Assembly (NCBI GenBank): GCA_900541875.1
Contig: UQLF01000011.1
Location: 1 to 64,000 of the forward strand
Length of the DNA: 64,000 nucleotides
Origin: an uncultured Collinsella sp.
GTDB lineage: Bacteria > Actinomycetota > Coriobacteriia > Coriobacteriales > Coriobacteriaceae
Direction: 5' to 3'
Shown here: positions 7,532 to 15,454 of the stretch, one piece after another
How the letters are laid out: every line of letters starts with the position of its first letter
Numbering within the stretch: position 1 is the stretch's first letter
The notes under the pieces: generated by a model
The model's database searches: none
What the model saw: only the letters and a program-made list of their open reading frames with translations
Told to the model about the DNA's origin: nothing
Program-made: the position numbers and the translations under genes

Positions 7532-8971
7532 ATGTCCGTTAACCCTGCTAGCGTCACCAACCCGCCCGCGCAGTTTCCCGAGGACTTTGTCTTTGGCGGC
7601 GCCACCGCTGCCTACCAGGTAGAGGGCGAGACCCGTACTCACGGTAAGGGCAAGGTTGCCTGGGACGAATTCCTGGAGGCCCAGGGGCGCTTCTCCCCCG
7701 ATCCCGCTTCCGACTTCTACAACCAGTACCCCGTCGATCTGGAGCTGTGCGAGGAGTTTGGCATCAACGGCATTCGCCTCTCCATTGCCTGGAGCCGCAT
7801 CTTCCCCAACGGCACCGGCAAGATCAACCCCGAGGGTGTCCAGTTCTACCACGACCTCTTCGCCGAGTGCCATAAGCACCATGTTGAGCCGTTCGTCACG
7901 CTGCATCACTTTGACACGCCGCTTCCCCTCTTTGAGAAGGGCGACTTCCTCAGCCGCGAGACCATCGATGCCTTTGTGGACTTTGCCACCTTCTGCTTTA
8001 AGGAGTACGCCGACCAGGTGACCTACTGGTTCACCTTTAACGAGATTTGGGCCGACGCCTCCAACACCTACATCGAGGGCACCTTCCCCGGTGGCGTCAA
8101 GGCGCATCTGGCCGAGGCCTTCCAGTGCGAGCACAACATGATGCTCGCCCACGCCAAGGCAGTGCTGGCCTTCCACAACGGCGGCTTTAAGGGCAAAATC
8201 GGCGTCATCCAGTCGCTGGAGTTTAAGTACCCGCTCAACGAGAACGACCCCGCCGACATCAAAGCCGCCAACAACGAGCACGTGCTGCAAAACCAGTTTT
8301 TGCTCGACGCGACGTTCCGCGGCGAGTATGCCCCCGACACCCTCGAGTGCGCCAACCGCCTGGCTGCCGTCTCGGGCGGCACCATCGAGATCTTGGACGA
8401 GGACCTCGAGATTATGCGCGAGGCAGCGCTCTACAACGACTACCTGGGCGTTAACAACTATCAGTGCCGTTTTTTGAAGGCTTACGATGGCGAGAACGAC
8501 CTGCACCACAACGGTACGGGCGAGAAGGGCACCGGTCGCTGGCGCGTCAAGGGCATTGGCGAGCATGTGAACAAGCCCGGCATCCCCACCACCGACTGGG
8601 ACTGGATCATCTATCCCGAGGGTCTGTTCGATCTGCTCGTCTACATTAAGCAGCGCTACCCCAACTACAAGCAGATCTTCATCACCGAGAACGGCATGGG
8701 CTACAAGGACCCCTACAAGAACGGTTTTGTGGACGACCAGCCGCGCATCGACTACATCGAGCAGCACCTGCGTTGGCTGCTCAAGGCCATGGAGGTGGGC
8801 GTCAACGTGGGCGGCTACTTCCTGTGGAGCCTGCAGGATCAGTTCTCCTGGACCAATGGCTACAACAAGCGTTACGGCTTCTTTTACGTTGACTTTGAAA
8901 CCCAGAAGCGCACGCCCAAGGCAAGCGCCTACTGGTACAAGCACGTGGCGCAGACCCGTCGTCTGGACTAG
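7532..8971 (+). CDS. lacG: 6-phospho-beta-galactosidase (GH1), module 1
   Basis: A 479-residue GH1 barrel, standard length. The acid/base is Glu171 (TFNEIW) and the nucleophile Glu386 (ITENGMGYKD). The C-terminal SWTNGYNKRYG carries the Ser, Lys and Tyr that hold the 6-phosphate, and the Trp after Ser is the residue usual in 6-phospho-beta-galactosidases rather than 6-phospho-beta-glucosidases (family knowledge). It hydrolyses the phosphorylated disaccharide delivered by the permease just upstream to galactose-6-phosphate and glucose. It is closest in the window to lacG3. A strong terminator follows. Confidence 0.9.
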   Translation: MSVNPASVTNPPAQFPEDFVFGGATAAYQVEGETRTHGKGKVAWDEFLEAQGRFSPDPASDFYNQYPVDLELCEEFGINGIRLSIAWSRIFPNGTGKINPEGVQFYHDLFAECHKHHVEPFVTLHHFDTPLPLFEKGDFLSRETIDAFVDFATFCFKEYADQVTYWFTFNEIWADASNTYIEGTFPGGVKAHLAEAFQCEHNMMLAHAKAVLAFHNGGFKGKIGVIQSLEFKYPLNENDPADIKAANNEHVLQNQFLLDATFRGEYAPDTLECANRLAAVSGGTIEILDEDLEIMREAALYNDYLGVNNYQCRFLKAYDGENDLHHNGTGEKGTGRWRVKGIGEHVNKPGIPTTDWDWIIYPEGLFDLLVYIKQRYPNYKQIFITENGMGYKDPYKNGFVDDQPRIDYIEQHLRWLLKAMEVGVNVGGYFLWSLQDQFSWTNGYNKRYGFFYVDFETQKRTPKASAYWYKHVAQTRRLD

Positions 8972-9017
8972 TGGCTGGCGGGGTTGCCCGCTCACACAAC
9001 CTGTCCCCATTTCTCAG

Positions 9018-9064
9018 CCGGGGGCGGCACGTCACACGGCGCGCCGCCCCCGGTCTTTTTGTTT
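9018..9064 (+). terminator. intrinsic terminator of module 1 operon
   Basis: CCGGGGGCGGC and GCCGCCCCCGG arms (9018-9028, 9043-9053) are followed by TCTTTTTGTTTTT, 47 nt after lacG1. Confidence 0.85.
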
Positions 9065-9082
9065 TTGGGCTGGTCGGGAGCC

Positions 9083-9149
9083 GTTTGTCTCGATCTGTAA
9101 CATCTAGCCGAGTTTTTTGGTCCTAGCTGTTACAAATTGAGACGAACAG
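9083..9149. repeat. 'TCTGTAACA' palindromic repeat, type 1, copy A1
   Basis: Inverted arms GTTTGTCTCGATCTGTAACA and its near-complement (TGTTACAAATTGAGACGAAC) surround a CTAGCC...GGTCC centre. Related copies: 9166, 14091, 18819, 18902. Confidence 0.8.
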
Positions 9150-9165
9150 GATTACTCTTTCCGAA

Positions 9166-9230
9166 GAATCTAAATCTGTAACACGTAGCCCGCTTTTGAC
9201 CGTCTACCTGTTACAAATCGAGACAAACGG
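9166..9230. repeat. 'TCTGTAACA' palindromic repeat, type 2, copy A2
   Basis: The same arm core as A1, but with a different centre (ACGTAGCCCGCTTTTGACC). It follows A1 in tandem, as C2 follows C1 at 18902. Confidence 0.8.
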
Positions 9231-9238
9231 AGTAGGAC

Positions 9239-10267
9239 CTAACCCCGTATGTCCCTAACAGTCGAGCGTTCGACCAGCGTACTCGGCACATGAATCGCCT
9301 CGATAGACGAGCTCTCTCCAATCGCCGCCTCAAACGCAAGCTTACCGACACCGCGCAAATCAAATCGCAGCGTCGTCAGCCGATTGTGAGGAACAAGTCC
9401 CTCGAGTGCGTCGTCGATACCAACCACGCTCACGTCGTCGGGCACGGACAGGCCCGCGTTCTCGAGCGCGGCGATAACGCCCAGCGCCATCTGGTCATTT
9501 GCCGCAAGCACGGCAGTCGGCGCCTGCGACCCGCCGGCAAGCACCTCGGCCGCAATCCGCTCGCCCATGGCGTACCCACTGTCCGCACTCCAATCGCCAC
9601 GCAGCATCGGAGCGGCATCGACATGAGCACGACCCAGCGTATCGCGCCAACCGGCCTCACGAAAACGCGAGGAAATCGAGTTTTCCGGACCCGCCACAAA
9701 CCGCATATTCGAGTGACCATGTTCCAGCAGATAATTGGTCAACAGCTCGCACGAACCATACTGGTCGGAGTCGATCGTCGTGCAGCGCGGATGCGCATAC
9801 ATGGACAGGATGACCGTTCGCACTCCCGGCTGGGGAACAAACTCCTCAAAATCGGGAGCCATGCGGTTCATGTTGAGAATCATGCCGTCGACGGGTCGCT
9901 CGACCATGCGGCGCGAGGCATCGGCAAGTGTATAGGGCTTGTCGCCGCCCATCTCGATCATAGTGACGGCAAAATCGTGCTCGCGCGCCGCTTGCATGAT
10001 ACCCTCGAGCGTCGCCAGGTTACCGACACGTGTGATGTTGTACATGCACAGGCCAATAGAACGATACGACCCGCCGCGCAACGCCGCTCCAGCAAAATTG
10101 GGACGAAAGCCCAGCTCTTCCATGGCGGCCAGCACACGCTTGCGCGTCTTTTCCGTCACGTTAGGCATACCGTTAACCACGCGAGACACAGTCTGGCGGC
10201 TCACGCCAGCGAGCGCCGCAACCTCTGCCGCGCTCGCCGAATGACCATTCCTTGTCTGCTGAGCCAT
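9239..10267 (-). CDS. LacI-family repressor of module 2
   Basis: About 342 residues. Helix-turn-helix AAEVAALAGVSRQTVSRVV with R and Q at the recognition positions, hinge RPNFAGAALRGG, then a LacI sensor domain. I chose the ATG at 10267; an in-frame ATG at 10324 would add 19 residues but has no ribosome-binding site, and a GTG at 10276 is also possible. It is divergent from lacG2-lacE2. Three ACGTG-centred palindromes near its promoter (10327, 10459, 10481) are its probable operators and differ in the centre from those of modules 1 and 3. Confidence 0.9.
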   Translation of the reverse strand: MAQQTRNGHSASAAEVAALAGVSRQTVSRVVNGMPNVTEKTRKRVLAAMEELGFRPNFAGAALRGGSYRSIGLCMYNITRVGNLATLEGIMQAAREHDFAVTMIEMGGDKPYTLADASRRMVERPVDGMILNMNRMAPDFEEFVPQPGVRTVILSMYAHPRCTTIDSDQYGSCELLTNYLLEHGHSNMRFVAGPENSISSRFREAGWRDTLGRAHVDAAPMLRGDWSADSGYAMGERIAAEVLAGGSQAPTAVLAANDQMALGVIAALENAGLSVPDDVSVVGIDDALEGLVPHNRLTTLRFDLRGVGKLAFEAAIGESSSIEAIHVPSTLVERSTVRDIRG

Positions 10268-10326
10268 GCCTTCCACGCTAACCTGCTTCCCAACTATTCC
10301 CCGCGCCCATGGCGCATCGTACATAC

Positions 10327-10344
10327 ATTGATAACGTGCTCATG
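10327..10344. promoter_or_regulatory. LacI-type operator O1, module 2
   Basis: ATTGATAACGTGCTCATG, a diverged member of the ATG-N4-ACGTG-N2-CAT set, lying near the lacI2 start and so possibly autoregulatory. Confidence 0.45.
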
Positions 10345-10389
10345 ATACCCGAGCCATATACCACAACATGAAAACTTCTGTCAATCAAA

Positions 10390-10400
10390 ACCGCTTACCG
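10390..10400. promoter_or_regulatory. ACCGCTTACCG motif, module 2
   Basis: An 11-bp match to the recurrent sugar-promoter motif, with a further partial match (ACCGTTCGCGG) 20 bp on. Confidence 0.4.
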
Positions 10401-10458
10401 AACAAATACAACCGTTCGCGGCTGTTTGAAGTTGTTTTGTTTCTATACATCCCAGCCG

Positions 10459-10476
10459 GATGTTAACGTGCTCATT
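10459..10476. promoter_or_regulatory. LacI-type operator O2, module 2
   Basis: GATGTTAACGTGCTCATT. It forms a 22-bp-spaced direct repeat with O3, about two helical turns, so both sites lie on the same DNA face. Confidence 0.55.
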
Positions 10477-10480
10477 GTCA

Positions 10481-10498
10481 AATGTTCACGTGCTCATT
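10481..10498. promoter_or_regulatory. LacI-type operator O3, module 2
   Basis: AATGTTCACGTGCTCATT: a palindrome AATG-NN-CACGTG-NN-CATT, the same frame as module 1 but with CACGTG at the centre. Confidence 0.6.
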
Positions 10499-10611
10499 TT
10501 GGTTCTAATCATTTTAAGATAGTGTTTATCGGGCTTTTTCACCGCTGAACGCTAACCAGGGAGCCTCCTGAGCGCAAACGCACAATATCGAACAGCGAGA
10601 CGAGAGGGTGT

Positions 10612-12060
10612 ATGCATATGTCTTTGCTAAACCGCGTACAGCAGCTGCCGAAGGGCTTTGTTTGGGGCGCCGCAACCGCCGCGTACCAAACGGAAGGTTC
10701 CACGAAGGTGGCAGGCAAGGGTAAGACCATGTGGGACGATTACCTTGTCGCCCAGGGTCGCTTTTTGCCCGACCCGGCCAGTGATTTCTACAACCGCTAC
10801 GAGGAGGATATCCGCCTTTCTGCCGAGCATGGACTCAACGCCATCCGTGTGTCCATCGCCTGGACCCGCATCTTCCCCAACGGCGACGATGCCGAGCCCC
10901 TCGCCGAGGGCGTTAAGCACTACCACGAGCTGTTCGCCTGCTGCAAAAAGTATGGCGTCGAGCCCTATGTGTCCCTGCATCACTTTGACTCCCCCGCCGC
11001 CCTGTTCAACCAGGGCGACTGGCTCAACCGCAAGACCGTCGACGCCTATGTGCGCTATGCCGAGTTCTGCTTCCGCGAGTTCCGCGAGGTCAAGAATTGG
11101 TTCACCATCAACGAGCTCATCAGCCTCTCGCACTCCCAATACATCCAAGGCAACTTCCCGCCCAACCATCACTTTGATGTGACGAGCGGCATCCAGAGCC
11201 AGCACAACGAGCTCGTTGCCCACGCCCGCGCCGTCAACCTGTATAAGGATCTTGACGAGACCGAGCACCTGGGCGGACGCATTGGCATGGTCAACGTCCT
11301 GACGCCGGCATATCCTGCCACAGACTCGCCCGCCGACCAGCACGCCGCCGACCTGTACAACGCCTTCTACACCGACTTCATCATGGACGGCGCCTTCCTG
11401 GGTCACTACTCCGCGCGCACCCTCTCACTCATCAACGAGATTCTGCGTGCCAACAACGCCACGCTTACGGTTGAGGACAGCGACATGGAGGAGCTCGCCA
11501 AGGCGGCGCCCCGCAACGATATGTTCGGCCTCAACTACTATCAGTCGGCGTTTATCGCCGCCTACGATGGCGAGTCCACCAACAGCTTTAACGGCACCGG
11601 AGACAAGGGCACCTCGTGCTTTAAGTTTAAGGGCGTCGGGCAGCAGGTCGATATGCCGGGTATCCCCACCACCGACTGGGATTGGCTCATCTACCCGCAA
11701 GGCCTCTACGACACGCTCAAGCACATCAGCGCCACCTATCCCAACCTCCCCGTCATCTATATCACCGAAAACGGCCTGGGCCACAAGGACCCCGAGCCCG
11801 ACGCAAACGGCATCGTCGCCGATCCCGAGCGCATCGACTTTGTCGACCAGCACATGGAGAAGGTGCTCCAGGCGCGTGCCGAGGGCGTCGACGTCCAGGG
11901 CTACTTTATCTGGAGCCTGCAGGACCAGTTCTCGTGGGCCAATGGCTATAACAAGCGCTACGGCCTGTTCTACATCGACTTCGACACGCAAAAACGCTAC
12001 ATCAAGCAGTCGGCACTCTGGTACAAGGAGCTCGCCGACACTATGGCGGACGCGCAGTAG
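10612..12060 (+). CDS. lacG: 6-phospho-beta-galactosidase (GH1), module 2
   Basis: A 482-residue GH1 enzyme. The acid/base is Glu168 (TINELIS) and the nucleophile Glu386 (ITENGLGHKD). The phosphate-binding SWANGYNKRYG motif keeps the Trp typical of 6-phospho-beta-galactosidases. It is more diverged from lacG1 and lacG3 than they are from each other (TINEL, not TFNEI), so substrate preference may differ. The ATG at 10612 has GAGAGGG 4-5 nt upstream; an in-frame ATG two codons later is possible. Unlike modules 1 and 3, it precedes its permease gene (175-nt gap). Confidence 0.88.
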   Translation: MHMSLLNRVQQLPKGFVWGAATAAYQTEGSTKVAGKGKTMWDDYLVAQGRFLPDPASDFYNRYEEDIRLSAEHGLNAIRVSIAWTRIFPNGDDAEPLAEGVKHYHELFACCKKYGVEPYVSLHHFDSPAALFNQGDWLNRKTVDAYVRYAEFCFREFREVKNWFTINELISLSHSQYIQGNFPPNHHFDVTSGIQSQHNELVAHARAVNLYKDLDETEHLGGRIGMVNVLTPAYPATDSPADQHAADLYNAFYTDFIMDGAFLGHYSARTLSLINEILRANNATLTVEDSDMEELAKAAPRNDMFGLNYYQSAFIAAYDGESTNSFNGTGDKGTSCFKFKGVGQQVDMPGIPTTDWDWLIYPQGLYDTLKHISATYPNLPVIYITENGLGHKDPEPDANGIVADPERIDFVDQHMEKVLQARAEGVDVQGYFIWSLQDQFSWANGYNKRYGLFYIDFDTQKRYIKQSALWYKELADTMADAQ

Positions 12061-12235
12061 CGCATCGCCTCGCTTTCCCCCGAGGGGGAGCGGCCCCATG
12101 CGATACAAACCCAGCCGCTCCCCTCTCTCCCCCTGGGACCGACCCCGCCTGCACCCGGGCTTTTAGCAAGCGGGAGACCATATAGGTTTTCAACGTCCAT
12201 GCCATTAAGATTTCATGCAAAGAGGAGCGTGAACT

Positions 12236-13996
12236 ATGGAATCGATCGTTAAGTTCTTGGAGAAAGGTCAGCCGTACTTCGACAAGGTCTCTAAGAACAT
12301 CTACCTTCAGGCCATTAAAGACGGCTTTTTGGCAGCAATGCCCATCATCCTGTCTTCTTCTGTCTTCCTGCTTATTTCGACCCTGCCGGGCGTTGTCGCC
12401 ACGGTCGGCGGCTTTACGCTGCCCGACTGGTGGAACGTCGACGTCGTGAACTTCTGCAACAAGGTTTACAACTTCACGATGGGCGTCGTGGGCATCATGG
12501 TCGCCGGCACCACCGCAAGCGCGCTGACCGGCTCCAAGAACCGCCGCATGCCTGCCGGCAAGGCCATCAACGCCACGAGCACCATGGTCGCCGCCATGTG
12601 CGCTATGCTCATCTTGGCCGTTACCCAGACGAGTGCCAAGATCGACGGCGCCGATGTCTCGGTGTTCTTTACCGACAACATGGGCACCAAGGGCCTGCTG
12701 AGCTCCTTTGTCGCCGCATTTGCCACGGTCAACATCTATGCCTTCTGCATTAAGCGAGACATCACCATCAAGCTGCCCAAAGAAGTCCCCGGCGCCATCG
12801 CCCAGAACTTCCGCGACATCTTCGCCTTCAGCTTCTCCATCCTGTTTGTCGCCGTCATCGACGTTATCTGCCGCACCTGCTTGGCCGTCCCGTTTGCCAA
12901 CGTCATCTCCACGCTGGTGAGCCCGCTGTTCGCCGCTGCCGATTCCTACGCCGGCCTCGCCCTCATCTGGTTCATGATCCCGCTGTTCTGGTTCATGGGC
13001 ATCCACGGCCCCTCGGTCGTTAAGCCTGCCCTCAACGCCGCGCTGTTTGGCAACATCACCACCAACCTCGCCACGCTGCAGGCCGGCGGTCACCCCGCCC
13101 TCGCCCTGACCGAGAACTTCGGTAACTACATCGGCGAACTCGGCGGCACCGGCGCCACGTTCATTGTCCCGATCATCTTCCTGCTCTTTATGCGCTCCAA
13201 GCAGCTCAAGGCCGTCGGCAAAGCCTCTGTCGTACCCGTGATGTTCGCCGTCAACGAGCCGCTGCTGTTCGCCGCGCCCATCATCCTCAACCCGTACTTC
13301 CTGATCCCGTTCCTGTTTGCCCCCGTGGCCAACGTCCTCATTGGTAAGTTCTTCATCGACTTTTTGGGCATGAACGGCTTTATCTATGCCATGCCGTGGG
13401 CACTCCCCGGACCGATCGGCACCTTCATCGACACCAACTTCCAGCCGATCTCTCTGGTCCTGGTTGTCGTCCTGCTGGTCGTTGACTTCTTGATCTACTA
13501 CCCGTTCTGCAAGGCCTACGACAACGTCCTGTGCAAGCAGGAGGCCGAGACCCTGGCCGAAGAAGAGGCCGAGGAGACCAAGACCGTCAAGACCGCTGAC
13601 GCCCCCGCCGTTGAGGCTCCTGTTGTCGAGACCGCTTCTGCCACTGAGGCCTCCGCAGCTCCGTCCGCCCTTAAGGGCAAGGATCTGAGGGTTCTGGTTC
13701 TGTGCGCTGGCGCCGGCACCTCTGCACTGCTCGCCAACGCGCTTAAGGAAGGCGCCGACGAGCTGGGCATCGACATTACCGCCAACGCCGGTGCCTACGG
13801 CAGTCACTACGCCATCATGGACCAGTACAACGTCATCGTCCTGGCTCCGCAGGTTCGCACCTATTACAACGAGATGAAGGCCGACACCGACCGCCTGGGC
13901 ATCACGCTGCTGTCGCCCAAGGGCAAACAGTACATCGACCTCACTAAGGATCCCAAGGGTGCCGTCGCCTGGATCGAGGAAAACCTCGAGGCATAA
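12236..13996 (+). CDS. lacE: PTS lactose-type EIICB permease, module 2
   Basis: A 586-residue fused IIC-IIB permease. The IIC core has the FWFMGIHGPSVVKP and PVMFAVNEPLLFAAP loops, and an acidic/Ala linker lies at about 435-480. The IIB domain has phosphocysteine Cys490 in VLVLCAGAGTSA. It resembles lacE3 in the IIB motif (AGAGTSA) more than lacE1 (QGGGTSG). It has a GAGGAG site upstream, and a terminator follows at 14030. Confidence 0.92.
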   Translation: MESIVKFLEKGQPYFDKVSKNIYLQAIKDGFLAAMPIILSSSVFLLISTLPGVVATVGGFTLPDWWNVDVVNFCNKVYNFTMGVVGIMVAGTTASALTGSKNRRMPAGKAINATSTMVAAMCAMLILAVTQTSAKIDGADVSVFFTDNMGTKGLLSSFVAAFATVNIYAFCIKRDITIKLPKEVPGAIAQNFRDIFAFSFSILFVAVIDVICRTCLAVPFANVISTLVSPLFAAADSYAGLALIWFMIPLFWFMGIHGPSVVKPALNAALFGNITTNLATLQAGGHPALALTENFGNYIGELGGTGATFIVPIIFLLFMRSKQLKAVGKASVVPVMFAVNEPLLFAAPIILNPYFLIPFLFAPVANVLIGKFFIDFLGMNGFIYAMPWALPGPIGTFIDTNFQPISLVLVVVLLVVDFLIYYPFCKAYDNVLCKQEAETLAEEEAEETKTVKTADAPAVEAPVVETASATEASAAPSALKGKDLRVLVLCAGAGTSALLANALKEGADELGIDITANAGAYGSHYAIMDQYNVIVLAPQVRTYYNEMKADTDRLGITLLSPKGKQYIDLTKDPKGAVAWIEENLEA

Positions 13997-14029
13997 GACG
14001 CTGACACCACCTGCCGCTCGCAGACAATA

Positions 14030-14071
14030 AATGGCCCGTGCATCGATGTGTGATGCGCGGGCCATTTTGTT
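14030..14071 (+). terminator. intrinsic terminator of module 2
   Basis: AATGGCCCG...CGGGCCATT with an inner CATC/GATG extension is followed by TTGTTT, about 35 nt after lacE2. Confidence 0.8.
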
Positions 14072-14090
14072 TAGACCGCACCCGTCCTCC

Positions 14091-14157
14091 TGTTCATCTC
14101 AATCTGTAACATCTAGCCGAGTTTTCGGGTCCCACCTGTTACAGACTTAGACGAGCA
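14091..14157. repeat. 'TCTGTAACA' palindromic repeat, type 1, copy B
   Basis: A single type 1 copy (CATCTAGCCGAG centre) at the 3' edge of module 2, before lacI3. No type 2 partner follows. Confidence 0.75.
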
Positions 14158-14169
14158 GGCCGAGCACGT

Positions 14170-15180
14170 CTACGCCCGCAAATCCCGCACGCTCGCGCGC
14201 TCGACCAACACACCCGAGACGAGCGTACGGCTTCTGGAGCTCGGGGCTTCCAGACCTGCGACGACCTCGTTAAGCGCACGGATGCCCAGCTCGCGGTGGC
14301 GAAACTTCACCGACGTCAGAATCGAGTTGGGAATCGTCTTGTAGAGCTCATCGTCGAAACCGATCACGGACACGTCGTCGGGCACATTGAGCCCTTTGTC
14401 ACGTAGAGCCATCATCACGCCGTTTGCCATGCAGTCGTTAGCAGCGAGGACCGCCGTGCAATCGGGTTTATCGGCAAGCACAAGGCCCGCGGCGTAGCCA
14501 CTATCCGCATTCCAATCGCCTTGCAGAGGTTCAGGCGGCTCAATGCCACGTGCCTCGAGTGCCGCTCGCCAACCTTTCATACGGCACTGGCTCGACAGCG
14601 ACTCTTTCTTACCCGAAACGAAATACACGTTCTTGTGACCATGATCCAAGAAGTACTCGCACGCCATGCGCGCGCCGCCCTCTTGGTCGTCACTGACGGT
14701 GGAGCAGGTAGGATGTTCCATCGGTGTGATAATCACCGTCTTGAGGTCTTTCGGCGCCTCAAAGGTATCAAAGTCATCGACCATCTGGCGCAGGTTGAAA
14801 ATCATGCCGTCGACGGGAAGCTGCGACATCCTACGCGCCGCTTCGGCAAGGGTCATCTTCTCCCCCGCCCGCTTTTTGATCATCGTAAGAGCAAAGCCTC
14901 GCTCTTCGGCGGCATCGGCGATACCGTCGATCATGTCCACGGCACCGCCCGACAAGTGGAACAGCACGACGCCGATGCACCCGTAACGGCCCAACTTGAG
15001 CGAACGCGCGGCAAAGTTGGCTCGAAACCCGAGCGCCTCCATGGCCGCATGGACCTTATCGCGTGTCGACTCTCGCACGCTATCGGGCTCGTTGATCACG
15101 CGCGAAACCGTCTTGAGAGAAACACCAGCGGCAATCGCCACATCATTCATTGAGACATTTTTCTTGTCCATCGTTGCCAC
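14170..15180 (-). CDS. LacI-family repressor of module 3
   Basis: A 336-residue LacI/GalR regulator. Helix-turn-helix MNDVAIAAGVSLKTVSRVI with L and K at the recognition positions, hinge RANFAARSLKLG, then the sensor domain. The GTG at 15180 has GGAG about 6 nt upstream; an ATG three codons later lies too far from it. It is divergent from lacE3-lacG3, with a perfect 18-bp palindrome (15333-15350) between them. Confidence 0.92.
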   Translation of the reverse strand: MATMDKKNVSMNDVAIAAGVSLKTVSRVINEPDSVRESTRDKVHAAMEALGFRANFAARSLKLGRYGCIGVVLFHLSGGAVDMIDGIADAAEERGFALTMIKKRAGEKMTLAEAARRMSQLPVDGMIFNLRQMVDDFDTFEAPKDLKTVIITPMEHPTCSTVSDDQEGGARMACEYFLDHGHKNVYFVSGKKESLSSQCRMKGWRAALEARGIEPPEPLQGDWNADSGYAAGLVLADKPDCTAVLAANDCMANGVMMALRDKGLNVPDDVSVIGFDDELYKTIPNSILTSVKFRHRELGIRALNEVVAGLEAPSSRSRTLVSGVLVERASVRDLRA

Positions 15181-15252
15181 TGCTTCTCCAGTCGGTTTTA
15201 CATCGCTTGTTTTTGCGTTCTAGCATACACTACCTGCCTGACTGATAAATCA

Positions 15253-15263
15253 ACCGTTTACCG
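15253..15263. promoter_or_regulatory. ACCGTTTACCG motif, module 3
   Basis: A match to the recurrent sugar-promoter motif, in the lacI3-lacE3 divergent region. Confidence 0.45.
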
Positions 15264-15332
15264 AACAATATCGACCACTCACCCGTATATCCTTGTTGCT
15301 CTTCCAAAAATGTCTTACGTTGTCATTAACGA

Positions 15333-15350
15333 AATGACAACGTTGTCATT
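15333..15350. promoter_or_regulatory. LacI-type operator, module 3
   Basis: AATGACAACGTTGTCATT is a perfect 18-bp palindrome with an AACGTT centre. A right-half match (ACGTTGTCATT) lies just upstream, ending at 15327. Confidence 0.7.
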
Positions 15351-15454
15351 TCGCAATGCCTTCCTTAAGCAGGAAGGTTTCCGGGCAGTCCTGACCATCC
15401 ATCGACGACCAGTTCCATCCACATGCATCGCGCATCAAGTAGCAAAGGAGCTCT

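Noticed and set aside
10612..12060. Calling lacG2 a 6-phospho-beta-glucosidase
   Set aside because: It keeps the Trp in SWANGYNKRYG that is associated with galactoside specificity, as do the other two copies. The alternative stays open because it is the most diverged copy.
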